A stretch of DNA of 64,000 nt from Acinetobacter sp. 10FS3-1 (GCF_013343215.1 NZ_CP039143.1:2902073-2966072), one strand, 5' to 3'; positions 27,230 through 42,405 are shown, counted from the stretch's first letter. Program-made: numbers and translations. Notes: a model not told the origin generated them from the letters alone.

Positions 27230-27250
27230 CGACCATAATAATTATGGTCG
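27230..27250. repeat. Perfect 10-bp inverted repeat
   Basis: CGACCATAAT, one A, ATTATGGTCG between two convergent genes. There is no T run on either side, so it is a poor terminator and could instead be a protein-binding site. Confidence 0.6.
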
Positions 27251-27262
27251 CCGACCTGCCGT

Positions 27263-27826
27263 TTATTTGATTTTTTGATATAAAGATAATAACTTTTGAG
27301 CACCGAGCAATAAGTTGTCTTCCCAGTCGAGCGGTGCTGTGTCATTGGCGCCATCAGTAATGTATTTCACCGAAATCAGGCGTACGTCCAGTTTTTTGCA
27401 CACTTTGGCCAAGGCATAGCCTTCCATATCGACCAGTTGACAGGCAACTTTGGGCTGTCCTGTTGCAAAGCTGTCTCCGGTTCCGCAAATGCCCTGCGGT
27501 AAATCGGTGAAAAAAGGTGCCAGCTTGATTGCACCGGGAAAGTGCTGATCCATGGGGGTAATGCCCACTTCAAACCCGAGTGGCGATACATCCATATCGC
27601 GCTGTACAAATTGGCTGACTTCGACCAGTTCATGGGCATCAAAATGGGAACTGCCCGCTGTCCCCAAATTGATTAAAGTCTTGCAGCCGGTTGTCTGAAT
27701 CACCTCAAAAGCTTTAAATGCCGCATTGACCTTACCAATACCGCTGTAATGCACCTCAATTCCTTCTGCCTCAAACAAACCCTTGGATTCGCTGGGCAAG
27801 GCCATAACCAACGCATGCTCGGACAT
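27263..27826 (-). CDS. Short MTAN-type nucleosidase (phosphorylase superfamily)
   Basis: A 187-residue protein related to 5'-methylthioadenosine/S-adenosylhomocysteine nucleosidase. The equivalents of the catalytic residues are present: E13 in MALPSESKGL, E135 in VDMEGYALAKVC and D158 in ITDGAND. It also has NLGTAGSSHFDAHELVEV. MtnN is normally about 230 residues, so this is a compact relative lacking roughly 45 residues, mainly between the N-terminal strand and the GTAG motif. Substrate unknown: a purine nucleoside is likely. Confidence 0.82.
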   Translation of the reverse strand: MSEHALVMALPSESKGLFEAEGIEVHYSGIGKVNAAFKAFEVIQTTGCKTLINLGTAGSSHFDAHELVEVSQFVQRDMDVSPLGFEVGITPMDQHFPGAIKLAPFFTDLPQGICGTGDSFATGQPKVACQLVDMEGYALAKVCKKLDVRLISVKYITDGANDTAPLDWEDNLLLGAQKLLSLYQKIK

Positions 27827-28350
27827 AAAATACTCAATTTCAGTTTCTATAGATGGCCGCTATTAAAAAGTAAATACTTGAACGCTGCAAATAAAAAAAC
27901 TGCACCTTTTCCAGACCATTTTTTATATTTGGGTCAGGTGAGATGAATGAACGCTTGAGGAGACCAAATGTGTGATTCCTGTTCCTCTTTTAATGCAATG
28001 TTCAGCCATCACATCTGGACCCGGGTAAAGCAGACTCACCCTCAGGCCGGTGTCATAGCAGTAGGCGCAATATTCTGCTAAAAATGTTCAATAGTTCAAA
28101 ATAAAAATCCGGTTAATGGCTGATGCTATCGGTTGAAGTAAGCGTGATATTTGAAGGGCTATATGTGGGCATTGAGATTATTTTCAGCATCATCCGCTCT
28201 AAGAAAAATGGAGTGGATTGTTGAAATACAGCGATTTAACTTATTTCAAAAGAATTTTAACGAAAAACTTTGCCTAAAAACACAACAAGACGAAAGCTAA
28301 AGATTATGGCAATATATAGCCTCTTCACATTTTAAGCACCTGATTTGCCC
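27827..28350. other. Intergenic region, nucleosidase to ribF
   Basis: About 520 bp. It contains one weak short frame at 27968-28081 and otherwise only stop-rich DNA. A hydrophobic 33-residue frame near 28123-28224 has no ribosome site and is probably chance or a remnant. Confidence 0.45.
27968..28081 (+). CDS. Possible 37-residue cysteine-containing peptide, weak
   Basis: MCDSCSSFNAMFSHHIWTRV onward, preceded by GAGGAG 6-8 bases before the ATG. The CxxC at residues 2-5 and the His pair could bind metal. No recognised family, and no promoter or terminator I am confident in. It may be the start of a broken gene. Confidence 0.3.
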   Translation: MCDSCSSFNAMFSHHIWTRVKQTHPQAGVIAVGAIFC

Positions 28351-29352
28351 ATGAAGCTGCTCCGTCTTAATGCCTTAACGCCTCGAACTGAATTAGCCAA
28401 AACTGCCGTGACCATTGGTAATTTTGACGGCGTGCATTTGGGGCATCAGGTCATGATCAGGCAGCTCAAAGCTGTCGCAGAACAGCACCAGCTTAAAACA
28501 GTGGTAATGATTTTTGAGCCACAACCTCTTGAATTTTTTAAAGGTTATGAGGCTCCACCGCGTATTTCCTCCTTACGTGAAAAGGTTGAGTATCTAACTG
28601 AACTTGGGGTCGACTATATTGCGGTGGCGAAATTCGATGAACGCTTTCGCAGCCTGAGTGCAGAAGAATTTGCCACGATTTTAAAAGACAAACTCAATGC
28701 CGATCATCTGGTCTTAGGTGATGATTTCCATTTTGGTAAAAACCGTCAAGGTAATAGTGAGTTTTTACGTGAATTTGGTTTTGAGGTAAGCAATCTCGAT
28801 ACCGTCGTGCTGGATGGTGAACGTGTCAGTTCCACCCGCATCCGTCAAACGCTACAAGCTGGCGATCTGGCACAGGCAGCCAAACTCTTGGGACGTCCCT
28901 ATAGCATTAGCGGACGGGTGCAATATGGCGATCAAATCGGCCGTACCATTGATTTTCCCACGATTAATGTCCGCCTGAATCGGCATAAGCCGTGTCTGCA
29001 TGGTATTTATGGTGTAGAGGTGGTGTGTGAAACAGAATCCCTGAAAGCCAGAGTCCAGGCAGCAGATGCCAGCAAAACCGGTATTACCGGCTATAACCCG
29101 ACAGCTCTGTTTGGCGCAGGTCATGTCGGCACCCGTCCAGCCATCCAGCAAGCAGATCCGGAATGGCGATTAGAAGTACATTTCCCTGATGTTTCTGCTA
29201 ATCTGTATGGCCTGTTAATGCGGGTGACATTCTTAACCTATTTACATGGCGAAAAGAATTATCCTTCGCTTGAAGCCCTAAAAGCTGGAATTGATGATGA
29301 TGTCGAGAAACTGCTTGAGTTTCGTCGAAATCACCCCACATTTTCCTTTTAA
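28351..29352 (+). CDS. ribF: Bifunctional riboflavin kinase/FAD synthetase
   Basis: Makes FMN and FAD from riboflavin. The 333-residue protein has an N-terminal adenylyltransferase domain (~1-180), with VTIGNFDGVHLGHQ near residue 20 and SSTRIRQTL near 156, and a C-terminal riboflavin kinase domain with GRTIDFPTINVRL. The ATG at 28351 is preferred to a TTG two codons upstream. It sits directly before ileS-lspA-fkpB, the same order as in enterobacteria. Confidence 0.96.
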   Translation: MKLLRLNALTPRTELAKTAVTIGNFDGVHLGHQVMIRQLKAVAEQHQLKTVVMIFEPQPLEFFKGYEAPPRISSLREKVEYLTELGVDYIAVAKFDERFRSLSAEEFATILKDKLNADHLVLGDDFHFGKNRQGNSEFLREFGFEVSNLDTVVLDGERVSSTRIRQTLQAGDLAQAAKLLGRPYSISGRVQYGDQIGRTIDFPTINVRLNRHKPCLHGIYGVEVVCETESLKARVQAADASKTGITGYNPTALFGAGHVGTRPAIQQADPEWRLEVHFPDVSANLYGLLMRVTFLTYLHGEKNYPSLEALKAGIDDDVEKLLEFRRNHPTFSF

Positions 29353-29417
29353 TATCTCATATTTTTATTGTAAAACGTGTCTGTTAAAACAACGGATTAA
29401 ATTGGAAGACAACTTGC

Positions 29418-32264
29418 ATGAGCGATAAGCAAACTCCTGAAAATGCAGTGGATTATAAAGCCACGCTAAACCTCCCAGGTACTGACTTTGCAATGAAGGC
29501 AAATCTGGCAGTACGTGAAGCGAAATGGTTAGAAGAGTGGTATGCCGACAACATTTATCAGCAGATTCGTGCGTCGCGTATTGGCAAGAAAAAATATGTG
29601 CTTCATGATGGCCCTCCTTATGCCAATGGCCAAATTCACTTGGGCCATGCGGTCAACAAGGTCCTGAAGGATATTATCGTTAAAAGCCGTGTAATGGACG
29701 GCTTTGATGCACCGTATGTACCGGGCTGGGACTGTCACGGCCTGCCGATTGAACTTAAAGTCGAAGAAAAAGTCGGGAAAGTCGGCGTCAAAGTTGATGC
29801 GGCAACCTTCCGTAAACACTGCCGTGAATATGCGTATACCCAGGTCGAATTACAGAAAAAAGACTTTATCCGTATGGGCGTGTTTGGTGACTGGGACAAC
29901 CCGTACCTGACCATGAACTTCAAACAGGAAGCCGATATTGTTCGTTCACTCGGTGCGATTGCCAAAGCCGGTCACATCGAACCGGGTCTGAAACCGGTGA
30001 ACTGGTGTCTAGACTGCGGCTCAGCATTGGCTGAAGCTGAAGTTGAATACGAAGATAAAAAATCTGACGCCATTGATGTCGGTTTTACCGTAGTGGATTT
30101 AGCGGATTTGTCTGCACGTTTAGGCATTGAAGTTGCTGATACAACTGATATCGTCATCTGGACCACCACACCTTGGACACTGCCGGCCAACCAGGCGGTG
30201 GCAGTGCATGCCGAAATTGAATATCAACTGGTCAAAGCCCGCGGCGAAGAAAAAGCAGATCAAAACTTCATTCTGGCAAAAGACTTGGTTGAATCTGCAA
30301 CAGAACGTTATGGCTTTGGCACAGTCGAAGTTCTGGCAGACTTTACCGGTGCAAAACTGGAAAACCTGCAATTACAGCATCCTTTAATTGCTGAACGCCA
30401 AGTACCGGTTATTTTAGGTGAACACGTGATTGCCACCAGCGGTACCGGTGCAGTACATACTGCGCCTGGCCACGGTGTCGACGACTATAAAGTCGGCTTG
30501 CAATACAACCTGAAAGTGGATAACCCGGTGGGCGGCAATGGTGTGTATTTACCTACTTCACCTATTTTTGCAGGTGAACACATCTATAAAGCCAACCCAA
30601 AAATTATTGCTGCCCTTGCTGAGAGCCAGCAACTGTGGGCCCATGTGCCGATCAAACACAGCTACCCGCACTGCTGGCGTCATAAAACCCCAATTATCTT
30701 CCGTGCTACACCGCAATGGTTTATCAGCATGGATGCCAAAGGCTTGCGCTCAAAAGCATTGAATGCAATTGAAAATGAAATCAGTTTCGTGCCGGACTGG
30801 GGTAAGAACCGGATTGAAGCAATGATTGAAGGCCGTCCAGACTGGTGTATCTCACGTCAGCGTACTTGGGGCGTGCCAATTCCATTCTTCGTGCATAAAG
30901 ACACCAATGAACTGCATCCACGTACGCCTGAGCTGATTGAAGAAGTCGCTCAACTGATTGAAAAAGAAGGCATTGATGGTTGGTATAACCGGGATGCTTC
31001 TGAATTCATCGGCGCCGATGCAGAACACTACAATGCGGTCCGCGATACCCTAGACGTGTGGTTCGATTCTGGTACAACGCACTTTGCCGTGCTACGTGAA
31101 CGCGAAGAACTGACTGATCCTGCTGATTTGTATCTGGAAGGTTCAGATCAGCACCGTGGCTGGTTCCAGTCTTCATTGCTGACCTCGATTGCCATCAATG
31201 AACGTGCACCCTACAAAGGTTTGTTGACGCATGGTTTCGTAGTTGATGAGAAAGGCCGCAAGATGTCCAAATCTTTGGGCAACATCATTACCCCGCAAGA
31301 CATCATTAAAGATATGGGTGCAGACGGTTTACGTTTCTGGATTGCCTCTGCCGACTACCGTTATGAAATGACTGCCGGTAAAGAAATCTTTAGCCGTGCA
31401 TCTGATGGTTACCGCCGTATCCGTAACACCCTGCGTTTCTTATTAGCCAATCTGAATGGCTTTCAACCGTCAACAGATGCCTTGCCAGTTGATCAATTGA
31501 TCGCGCTGGATCAATATATTCTGCAACGTGCGACGGACGTGCAAAAAACTATTCAGCAAGCCTATGAAGATATGAATTTCCATATCGTGACCAGTGCATT
31601 GACTAACTTCTGTATCAATGACTTGGGTGGTTTCTACCTCGACATCATCAAAGATCGTCAGTACACCACCAAAGCCGATTCACAGGCCCGTCATTCGGCG
31701 CAAACTGCGTTGTATCATCTGGTCCAAGCCTTTGTACGCTGGATGGCACCGATCTTAAGCTTTACTGCGCAAGAGGCGTGGCCTCTGATTCCAGAGCAGG
31801 CAGAAAAATACGTGTTTACAGCGGAATGGTATAAGATTCCAGTGGCATCAACTGCCAACCTGATAACAGAAGCAGAATGGCAGACCCTGATTTCGGTAAA
31901 ATCTGCGGTGAACAAGTTTATTGAAGCTGCACGCGGCGCGAAAACTGTAGGTTCAAACCTGTCGGCCAAAGTTGAGCTGTGGGCCAATGATGAACTGAAA
32001 GCGGTCCTGGATAAACTGGATGATGAACTGCGTTTTGTTCTGATTACCTCGCAAGTGATCGTCAACGACTTTGATGTTGCACAGGGTGAAGCTTCTGATC
32101 TGGCAGGGCTGAATGTAAAAGTTTCAGCTGCCGATGGAGAGAAGTGTGTACGCTGCTGGCATGTACTGCCTGATGTGAATACCCATGTGTCACATCCAGG
32201 TCTCTGTGGTCGTTGTATTATTAACCTTCCAACAGGCCAAGGCGAAGAGAGAAAATATGCCTAA
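29418..32264 (+). CDS. ileS: Isoleucyl-tRNA synthetase
   Basis: Class I synthetase of 948 residues. The HIGH motif reads HLGH at residues 74-77, and KMSKS is present in [13 protein letters not shown] near residue 617. The editing (CP1) domain spans roughly 200-390, with [19 protein letters not shown]-terminal zinc site is formed by CVRCWHVLP and CGRC. This is the bacterial ileS1 type, normally sensitive to mupirocin. The last eight bases overlap lspA, so translation is coupled. Confidence 0.98.
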   Translation: MSDKQTPENAVDYKATLNLPGTDFAMKANLAVREAKWLEEWYADNIYQQIRASRIGKKKYVLHDGPPYANGQIHLGHAVNKVLKDIIVKSRVMDGFDAPYVPGWDCHGLPIELKVEEKVGKVGVKVDAATFRKHCREYAYTQVELQKKDFIRMGVFGDWDNPYLTMNFKQEADIVRSLGAIAKAGHIEPGLKPVNWCLDCGSALAEAEVEYEDKKSDAIDVGFTVVDLADLSARLGIEVADTTDIVIWTTTPWTLPANQAVAVHAEIEYQLVKARGEEKADQNFILAKDLVESATERYGFGTVEVLADFTGAKLENLQLQHPLIAERQVPVILGEHVIATSGTGAVHTAPGHGVDDYKVGLQYNLKVDNPVGGNGVYLPTSPIFAGEHIYKANPKIIAALAESQQLWAHVPIKHSYPHCWRHKTPIIFRATPQWFISMDAKGLRSKALNAIENEISFVPDWGKNRIEAMIEGRPDWCISRQRTWGVPIPFFVHKDTNELHPRTPELIEEVAQLIEKEGIDGWYNRDASEFIGADAEHYNAVRDTLDVWFDSGTTHFAVLREREELTDPADLYLEGSDQHRGWFQSSLLTSIAINERAPYKGLLTHGFVVDEKGRKMSKSLGNIITPQDIIKDMGADGLRFWIASADYRYEMTAGKEIFSRASDGYRRIRNTLRFLLANLNGFQPSTDALPVDQLIALDQYILQRATDVQKTIQQAYEDMNFHIVTSALTNFCINDLGGFYLDIIKDRQYTTKADSQARHSAQTALYHLVQAFVRWMAPILSFTAQEAWPLIPEQAEKYVFTAEWYKIPVASTANLITEAEWQTLISVKSAVNKFIEAARGAKTVGSNLSAKVELWANDELKAVLDKLDDELRFVLITSQVIVNDFDVAQGEASDLAGLNVKVSAADGEKCVRCWHVLPDVNTHVSHPGLCGRCIINLPTGQGEERKYA

Positions 32265-32796
32265 TCCACAGCATAAAAAGGGCTTATTCCAGTTCTATCC
32301 GCACAATTTGTGGTGGATCGGACTGGCAATTCTGGCCATTATTCTGGATCAATGGACTAAATGGATTGCCGTTACGCATCTGAATTACGCAGATCCGATT
32401 CCGGTGCTGCCCTTTTTAAACTGGACATTGCTGCATAACTATGGCGCTGCCTTTAGTTTTCTGTCCGATGCAGGTGGTTGGCAACGTTATTTCTTTACTT
32501 CACTGGCAGCTTTGGTGTCTATCATTTTCGTGTTCTGGCTGATGCGTATGCCTAAACACATGAAGGTATTACCCTTGGCTATTGCCCTGATTCTAGGCGG
32601 TGCCATCGGGAATCTAATTGATCGTATCTATTTGGGTTATGTGGTCGATTTTATTCACGTGTATTACCAAAATAGCCATTTCCCTGCTTTTAATATTGCA
32701 GATAGTGCCATTACTTTGGGCACGATTCTGATGCTGATCGATACGTTTTTCCTGGAAAAACACCGAATTCAACGTGCACAGGCGCAACATGACTGA
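32257..32796 (+). CDS. lspA: Lipoprotein signal peptidase II
   Basis: Inner-membrane aspartyl protease of 179 residues with four helices that cleaves prolipoprotein signals before the lipidated cysteine. The catalytic aspartates are in [19 protein letters not shown] and [11 protein letters not shown]. The start at ATG 32257 lies within the end of ileS; the longer upstream frame is an ileS shadow. Several lipoproteins in this window (BamC-like, PQQ enzyme, tiny plc-linked peptide) would be its substrates. Confidence 0.96.
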   Translation: MPNPQHKKGLFQFYPHNLWWIGLAILAIILDQWTKWIAVTHLNYADPIPVLPFLNWTLLHNYGAAFSFLSDAGGWQRYFFTSLAALVSIIFVFWLMRMPKHMKVLPLAIALILGGAIGNLIDRIYLGYVVDFIHVYYQNSHFPAFNIADSAITLGTILMLIDTFFLEKHRIQRAQAQHD

Positions 32797-33271
32797 TTTT
32801 ATTCATCCTAACGAGGAAACTCGTGTTGAAGACGGCTCTAAAGTCGAGCTTCATTTTTCGGTCGCTATTGAAAATGGCGTAGAAATTGACAATACCCGCA
32901 GCCGTGAAGCACCGGTAAGCCTAACGATTGGAGATGGCAATCTGTTACCAGGCTTTGAAAAGGCCTTGTTTGGTCTGCGTGCCGGTGACCGCCGTACGGT
33001 CAGTCTGCCACCAGAGGATGCTTTTGGTCCATGGAACCCGGAAAATGTACAAAAATTCGATACCGTCAAGTTTGGCGAACGTCCAATCGAAGGCCATATG
33101 ATCGAGTTTGAAGACAAGGCTAAAACTACCCTGTACGGTGTAGTAAAATCGGTCAATGATGATATTACCGAGGTGGATTTCAACCATCCACTGGCTGGCA
33201 AAAATATTACGTTTGAAGTGGAAATATTCAAGGTCACACCTGCAGGCCAGCAGGGTGTCAAATTGATGTAA
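32789..33271 (+). CDS. fkpB: FKBP-type peptidyl-prolyl isomerase
   Basis: A 160-residue SlpA/FkpB-type isomerase with VELHFSVAIENGVEIDNTRSREAPVSLTIGDGNLLPGFEKALFG (FKBP core), the inserted chaperone flap, and VDFNHPLAGKNITFEVEI at the end, the SlyD/SlpA hallmark. Unlike SlyD it has no His-rich tail. Its ATG overlaps the lspA end by eight bases. Closing gene of the ribF-ileS-lspA-fkpB cluster. Confidence 0.95.
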   Translation: MTDFIHPNEETRVEDGSKVELHFSVAIENGVEIDNTRSREAPVSLTIGDGNLLPGFEKALFGLRAGDRRTVSLPPEDAFGPWNPENVQKFDTVKFGERPIEGHMIEFEDKAKTTLYGVVKSVNDDITEVDFNHPLAGKNITFEVEIFKVTPAGQQGVKLM

Positions 33272-33295
33272 AACTTCCCTCCTTCTCTAATATTT

Positions 33296-33326
33296 AAAAA
33301 AAGCTCCTGAAGGAGCTTTTTTTAAA
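33296..33326 (+). terminator. Terminator of the ileS-lspA-fkpB operon
   Basis: AAAGCTCCT, GA, AGGAGCTTT inside A and T runs. Confidence 0.88.
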
Positions 33327-33405
33327 ATCCATACAAACTTCTGCTACTGCATCTTGGTAAAATCGATTAGGGTGGCACTCTCTCCTCATAAGAAAAGGAA
33401 AAACC

Positions 33406-33948
33406 ATGAAAATCTATATTATTGTGGGCAGCATTCGTGAAAGCCGTACCGCCATTAAAGTCGCTCACTGGGCCTTAGAGGAAATTAAAAGCCAAGGGTT
33501 TAGCACGGTAGAAGCTGAAATTGTCGATCTAAAAGAATGGGATTTACCTCTGTTTGCTGGTGCCAATCTGCCTTTGACCGGAATTTATGACCAGCCTAAA
33601 CAGCAGGATTGGGCCGATAAGATTGCACTTGCTGATGCCTTTATTTTTATTAGTCCGGAATATAATCATGGTTATAGCCCTGCCCTGAAAAATGCACTGG
33701 ATTATCTCGCTAAAGAATGGCAAGGCAAACCTGCTGCCTACGTGAGTTATGGTGCCACCAATGGTTCACGATCGATTGACCAGATTCGCCAAGTGGCCAC
33801 CCAGCTCGGTATGATAGATACCAATGCTGTGATCGAAATCCGTGACATCTTTAACCGAAATAAGGATTATTCTTTCCAAGGCAATCAGTTTGATACTAAA
33901 AACCTGAAATCTGCACTGGATAAGCTGATTCAATATGTCAGTGCTTAA
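33406..33948 (+). CDS. NADPH-dependent FMN reductase (azoreductase/ArsH-like fold)
   Basis: Flavodoxin-fold protein of 180 residues. IIVGSIRESRTAIKVAHW at the start is the FMN phosphate loop, and FISPEYNHGYSPALKNALDYL near residues 82-105 is the signature of this family of quinone, chromate or azo-dye reductases. AAAAGGAAAAA before the ATG is a good ribosome site. Monocistronic with its own terminator ~180 bp later. Physiological substrate unknown. Confidence 0.88.
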   Translation: MKIYIIVGSIRESRTAIKVAHWALEEIKSQGFSTVEAEIVDLKEWDLPLFAGANLPLTGIYDQPKQQDWADKIALADAFIFISPEYNHGYSPALKNALDYLAKEWQGKPAAYVSYGATNGSRSIDQIRQVATQLGMIDTNAVIEIRDIFNRNKDYSFQGNQFDTKNLKSALDKLIQYVSA

Positions 33949-34270
33949 GTGAATGGTCGATGCCGAACTCTGCTCTGACCTACCACAGTATTTACCAAAC
34001 TGCAGTATTTAGCAGAGTAAGCAGAGACTTATATTGAGAACCTACCAAGACAAGGCGTCTTGCAATAACAATAAAAATAGCACTAGCAAAAGGCTATGCA
34101 GTATCACAGCAGTGATCCTTCAAAATCTGAAAAGGCCCTAACAACAGTAAGGGCCTTTTTCTTTGATCTTGAGAGTAGAAAAGGTATTTTCGCCTTCAAC
34201 AGGAATAAGTTGAGTGGTGAAGCAGATAGCTGATACTTGAGTATCGAAAATATCATTAGTTTTAAAAAAA
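33949..34270. other. Intergenic region between convergent genes
   Basis: About 320 bp. It holds the hairpin at 34131-34162 and no gene. The ~180 bases between the reductase stop and that hairpin could be a long 3' UTR. Confidence 0.5.
34131..34162 (+). terminator. Rho-independent terminator
   Basis: AAAGGCCCT, a 10-base loop, AGGGCCTTTTTC. Confidence 0.8.
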
Positions 34271-35449
34271 TTAAGGTGTTTTCATCTTGAGCAGGCCCGC
34301 TCGCTGACCATCTTCAATTACCCACAAATGACCTGCCTTAGCCTGAATAACACCGCGTATACGCTGTTTCATATCCAGACGTTGGACTTCCTTCACTGGA
34401 GACTGTGCAGTATCTACCACAATAATGGCTTTAGAAGACAAACCACTAATAATGGCTTTATTTTTCCAGGCTGGAAACATATTGCCTGTATAAAACAGCA
34501 GATCTGAAGGAGAAATCACAGGCGTCCAGTCCAGCACAGGGGCTTCAAATTCCGGACGGGTATGGTGATCAGGGATCGGCTTACCATTATAATGGTCGCC
34601 ATTCGAGACCAGAGGATAACCGTAGTTTTTACCTTTGATCACTTTATTCAGCTCATCTCCCCCCTTAGGTCCCATTTCAATCACCCAGAGTTTCCCTCGT
34701 GGGTCAAATGCCATACCTAAGGGATTACGATGCCCTAAGCTCCAAATTTGTTGTGCAATCGTTCCCTGACTCATAAATGGATTATCTTTAGGGATAGATC
34801 CATCATCATTCAGGCGAATTATTTTGCCAGCATTGGATTGCAGATCCTGTGCGGGATCAAATTGCTGGCGCTCACCAGAACTGATCCAGAGTTTACCATC
34901 CGATCCGAATAACAGACGGTGCGCATAATGCCCCTGTCCTTTAAATTTAGGTACTTGAGTCCAGATACGCTTCACTTCTGTCAGCCGGTTTTGATTTAAA
35001 TCCAGCCGGCCACGAATCACCACTGCACCATATCCGCCCTGTCCATGCTCGGCATAACTGAGATATATCCACTGGTTCTTGGCAAAATCAGGATGCAAGG
35101 CAACATCGCCCAAACCACCTTGTCCACCATAAGCGACCTTGGGAAGATCTTGAATCGTTTGGCTGTTACGATTTTTTGGATTAAACAGCTTTAATTGTCC
35201 TGCTTTTTCAGTGATCAATAAACGCTGATCGGGCAATTCAACCAAGGCCCAAGGTTCATTAAACTCCGCAATTTTTTCGACTGTGTAGGACGGGGAAACC
35301 GTAATGGGATGAGCAGATTGAGCAGCATTGGACCTTACGGTAGCAGAATCAGTAGCTCTGCCTGAAGGTGAAGGATTCTCTGCATGGCAGCCTACCAATA
35401 CTAAAGCACAGCAACTGATCAGACATTTTCTGTAAACCTGTACCGACAT
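34271..35449 (-). CDS. PQQ-dependent soluble aldose dehydrogenase, lipoprotein
   Basis: A 392-residue six-bladed beta-propeller related to soluble glucose dehydrogenase and E. coli YliI. The signal peptide ends in LVGC, a lipobox with the cysteine at residue 21. Propeller and PQQ/Ca regions include EPWALVELPDQRLLITEKAGQL, GQGGLGDVALHPDF, GHYAHRLLFGSDGKLWISSGER, GHRNPLGMAFDP and EMGPKGGDELN. It would oxidise aldoses in the periplasm with PQQ. Stands alone, convergent with the reductase gene. Confidence 0.9.
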   Translation of the reverse strand: MSVQVYRKCLISCCALVLVGCHAENPSPSGRATDSATVRSNAAQSAHPITVSPSYTVEKIAEFNEPWALVELPDQRLLITEKAGQLKLFNPKNRNSQTIQDLPKVAYGGQGGLGDVALHPDFAKNQWIYLSYAEHGQGGYGAVVIRGRLDLNQNRLTEVKRIWTQVPKFKGQGHYAHRLLFGSDGKLWISSGERQQFDPAQDLQSNAGKIIRLNDDGSIPKDNPFMSQGTIAQQIWSLGHRNPLGMAFDPRGKLWVIEMGPKGGDELNKVIKGKNYGYPLVSNGDHYNGKPIPDHHTRPEFEAPVLDWTPVISPSDLLFYTGNMFPAWKNKAIISGLSSKAIIVVDTAQSPVKEVQRLDMKQRIRGVIQAKAGHLWVIEDGQRAGLLKMKTP

Positions 35450-35579
35450 TTTATATTCCCTCTTTTAGTTTTTATCTTGGCTTTTAACTTAACACTGAAA
35501 ATAAAAAAAGAGCAGCGAGAACGTTAATTAGAAGACCTGGCAGATTGATTTTTATTTTTCTTTTTATAAAAAAATAAAT

Positions 35580-35612
35580 CCCCCTGCTTTTTAGCAGGGG
35601 GATTTTGAATAA
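35580..35612 (-). terminator. rRNA operon terminator
   Basis: On the minus strand CCCCCTGC, a loop of five to six, GCAGGGGG, then a T-rich tail into 35545-35579. It lies 12 bases past 5S rRNA. Confidence 0.9.
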
Positions 35613-35613
35613 T

Positions 35614-35729
35614 GAGCTGGCGATGACTTACTCTCACATGGGTAACCCCACACTACCATCAGCGCAAAGAGGTTTCACTTCTGAGTTCGGGAAGGGATCA
35701 GGTGGTTCACTCTTGCTATGGTCGCCAGC
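35614..35729 (-). rRNA. rrf: 5S ribosomal RNA
   Basis: About 116 bases. The minus strand begins GCTGGCGACCATAGC and ends GTCATCGCCAGC, and the two ends pair. The interior CCCGAACTCAGAAGTGAAAC is the universal 5S loop region. Ends are set from the terminal stem. Confidence 0.96.
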
Positions 35730-35921
35730 ACAACTGTTTATGGACTTGTTCGGGTCTTATCTGACTGCTTTTGCAGTGTTTGCCTTACTTGGTACCAAAT
35801 AGAATACATTAACAGGGATATCTGAGTTGAATATTGTCGTACTAACGAGCTTCTGAATCAAGCTGTTTTTCTGGATATCGAATCAATTGCGCTTTATACA
35901 ACAACTGTTTGGGTGTTGTAT

Positions 35922-38813
<2,892 letters not shown>

Positions 38814-39158
38814 TACAACCCCAAACAGTCGTTCATCCCTACAAGCAGGATGAGCAACATGATTAACCAATCTCTCAGTCAATCACACAGTTGGCGTTTG
38901 TGCACTTAAGCACTGTACAGCTTCAATTAGATTCATATACCAAAACGCTTGATTCAGTTAATTTCGCTAGTTCTCATTTCAAGTACAGTCATTAACAGGT
39001 AATAAATTACTGTTAACTTCCGTTCTATCTATGAGTATGAACAAATTATTTCAACTCAAATATATGCTGTTAATGATTTTTCTAGCCTTCGTCAGGTCTA
39101 GAAACTGTGATAAATCACAGAGGTTAACAAGTATAAACTTACTAAGCTCTATAATCTA

Positions 39159-39234
39159 TGGTGGAGACTAGGAGAGTCGAACTCCTGACCTCCTGCGTGC
39201 AAAGCAGGCGCTCTACCAACTAAGCTAAGTCCCC
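39159..39234 (-). tRNA. tRNA-Ala (TGC)
   Basis: A 76-base cloverleaf on the minus strand starting GGGGACTTAGC and ending with encoded CCA. The anticodon loop CTTTGCACG has TGC. It sits in the rRNA spacer as usual. Confidence 0.97.
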
Positions 39235-39302
39235 AGCTTATCATTTAGATTTAATGTTTCTGATTCTCTGTCTTACTCTGCAATTGCTTGCTTCGTCAGT
39301 AG

Positions 39303-39379
<77 letters not shown>

Positions 39380-39438
39380 TCAGATACATCAATGAAGAAC
39401 AACTTGTTGTGGATTCTTACCAATCGTCAATCTTTCGT

Positions 39439-40978
<1,540 letters not shown>

Positions 40979-41246
40979 TAAAATCAGTAGTGCCTAAAGG
41001 ACACCAATCTTGGCTCATCAATTTTCTGACAAATTCTCTCAAATAAACTTCGAGTAATTTAAACCAATCAATCAATGATAATAATTTCGATCAATCAACC
41101 AGTAAAAATCCACACAAGTTGTTCTTCATAATCTCTTAATGATCTCTCTAATACCTCGTCAGTATTAGATGCTGGACTTCGACAATCCCAAACAACTCAA
41201 CGCTTCGCGCTTCGTTCGTTCCGGCTATCTCGTCGGTATGGGGTGC

Positions 41247-41274
41247 ATTCTAGAGGATTTCTAAAGCTTTGCAA
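41247..41274 (-). promoter_or_regulatory. rRNA operon promoter
   Basis: On the minus strand TTGCAA (41274-41269) and TAGAAT (41252-41247) are 16 bp apart, followed by the GC-rich discriminator GCACCCC, typical of growth-rate-controlled rRNA promoters. The start site is near 41240, giving a ~260-base leader to 16S. AT-rich DNA upstream could act as an UP element. Confidence 0.8.
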
Positions 41275-41279
41275 GCCCC

Positions 41280-42405
41280 TATTCAATATATTTTTCACGT
41301 ATGTTTCTTTTTTCTACGAAAACGGTGTAAAAATTGGTTTTTTATCTAAATTTTAAGCATTTTTTTGCCTATAAACCCACTAATACAAGCTTTGTTTTTA
41401 TTTTCACCCTATTTACTTAGAGCTAATTACGATCAAAAATCCTCGCCCTTCAGCTTTTTATCCGGAATCTCCCCCTTGAGTGAGCAGTTTTCCAGCATCA
41501 CTTCAAAAATAAATTAATTTATTTGAAAAATAAGCTCTCTATTCACTTTAAAAATAGGCTGCCTCTTGAATTTCCTGATGAGGCTTTATATTCAGAGCTT
41601 TTTTCTGTAGTGCTCTAGAAGAAATCTGCCTAACTCTTAAATATTCTTCCTCGTGTGGATTTTATTTTTATAATCTAATTTTTATGACTCTTTTCATTCA
41701 GTTAAATGAGTGAAACTTTCTCTACCTATGTCCCATGTCCATAAATCCTGCCTTGATACGCTTTATGCTCTCCCAGTTAAAACTGTTATAAAGAAGCGAT
41801 AAAAAAAACAGCTGTATTCCTTAAAATAGAGTCAATATCACTTTAAAAGTAGAATAACTATTCTTTAATACAAATTTACGTAAAGAAAAATTTTAGCCCC
41901 GGAACATATTTTTCATCAAAAAAACATCTTCAGCAGGATATGCACTCTTGGTTTTTTGGGAGGCTTAAAAACATGCTGCTTTTCTGAGTTTTCCAGTTGA
42001 AAGCTATTTTTGGTATTTTGACCCATTCAATCAGCCAGTCAATTAACGGCTGGCGATTTCAAGACACGCTCACTCTATATAAGCTCAGAAATGAGATTTA
42101 AGAAAATAAAAAAGGAAGAGATCTCTCCCAAAACCTCTTCCTTGAATTGAATCTTTACCCGATCCAGTATGTCATTGTTATTGTTATTCGCTAATTGCTT
42201 AAAAAGAACCCTGTACAAGAGGCTTTCCAAGTTATGGGGTTATTTATGTCCCATTACCCTCTAGATGCGCTGTAAACCAATTCTCTAGACGAATAAATCT
42301 TATACACAAAAATATTCAAACGCAAGCGGTTTGGAAAAATTTAATTCTTGTTTTTATAAGGTTTTTTTGAATTTGCTTATTTGAATTTTAGATATAGCGG
42401 ACAAC
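41280..42405. other. AT-rich intergenic region upstream of the rRNA operon
   Basis: About 1.1 kb between the rRNA promoter and the tyrS terminator. I find no convincing gene, RNA structure or mobile-element ends. Confidence 0.5.

Noticed and set aside
28123..28224. 33-residue hydrophobic frame before ribF
   Set aside because: No ribosome site, a stop just upstream in frame, and no family; recorded only as possible debris.
35605..35802. Open frame over 5S rRNA
   Set aside because: Coincides with the 5S gene on the other strand and its spacer.
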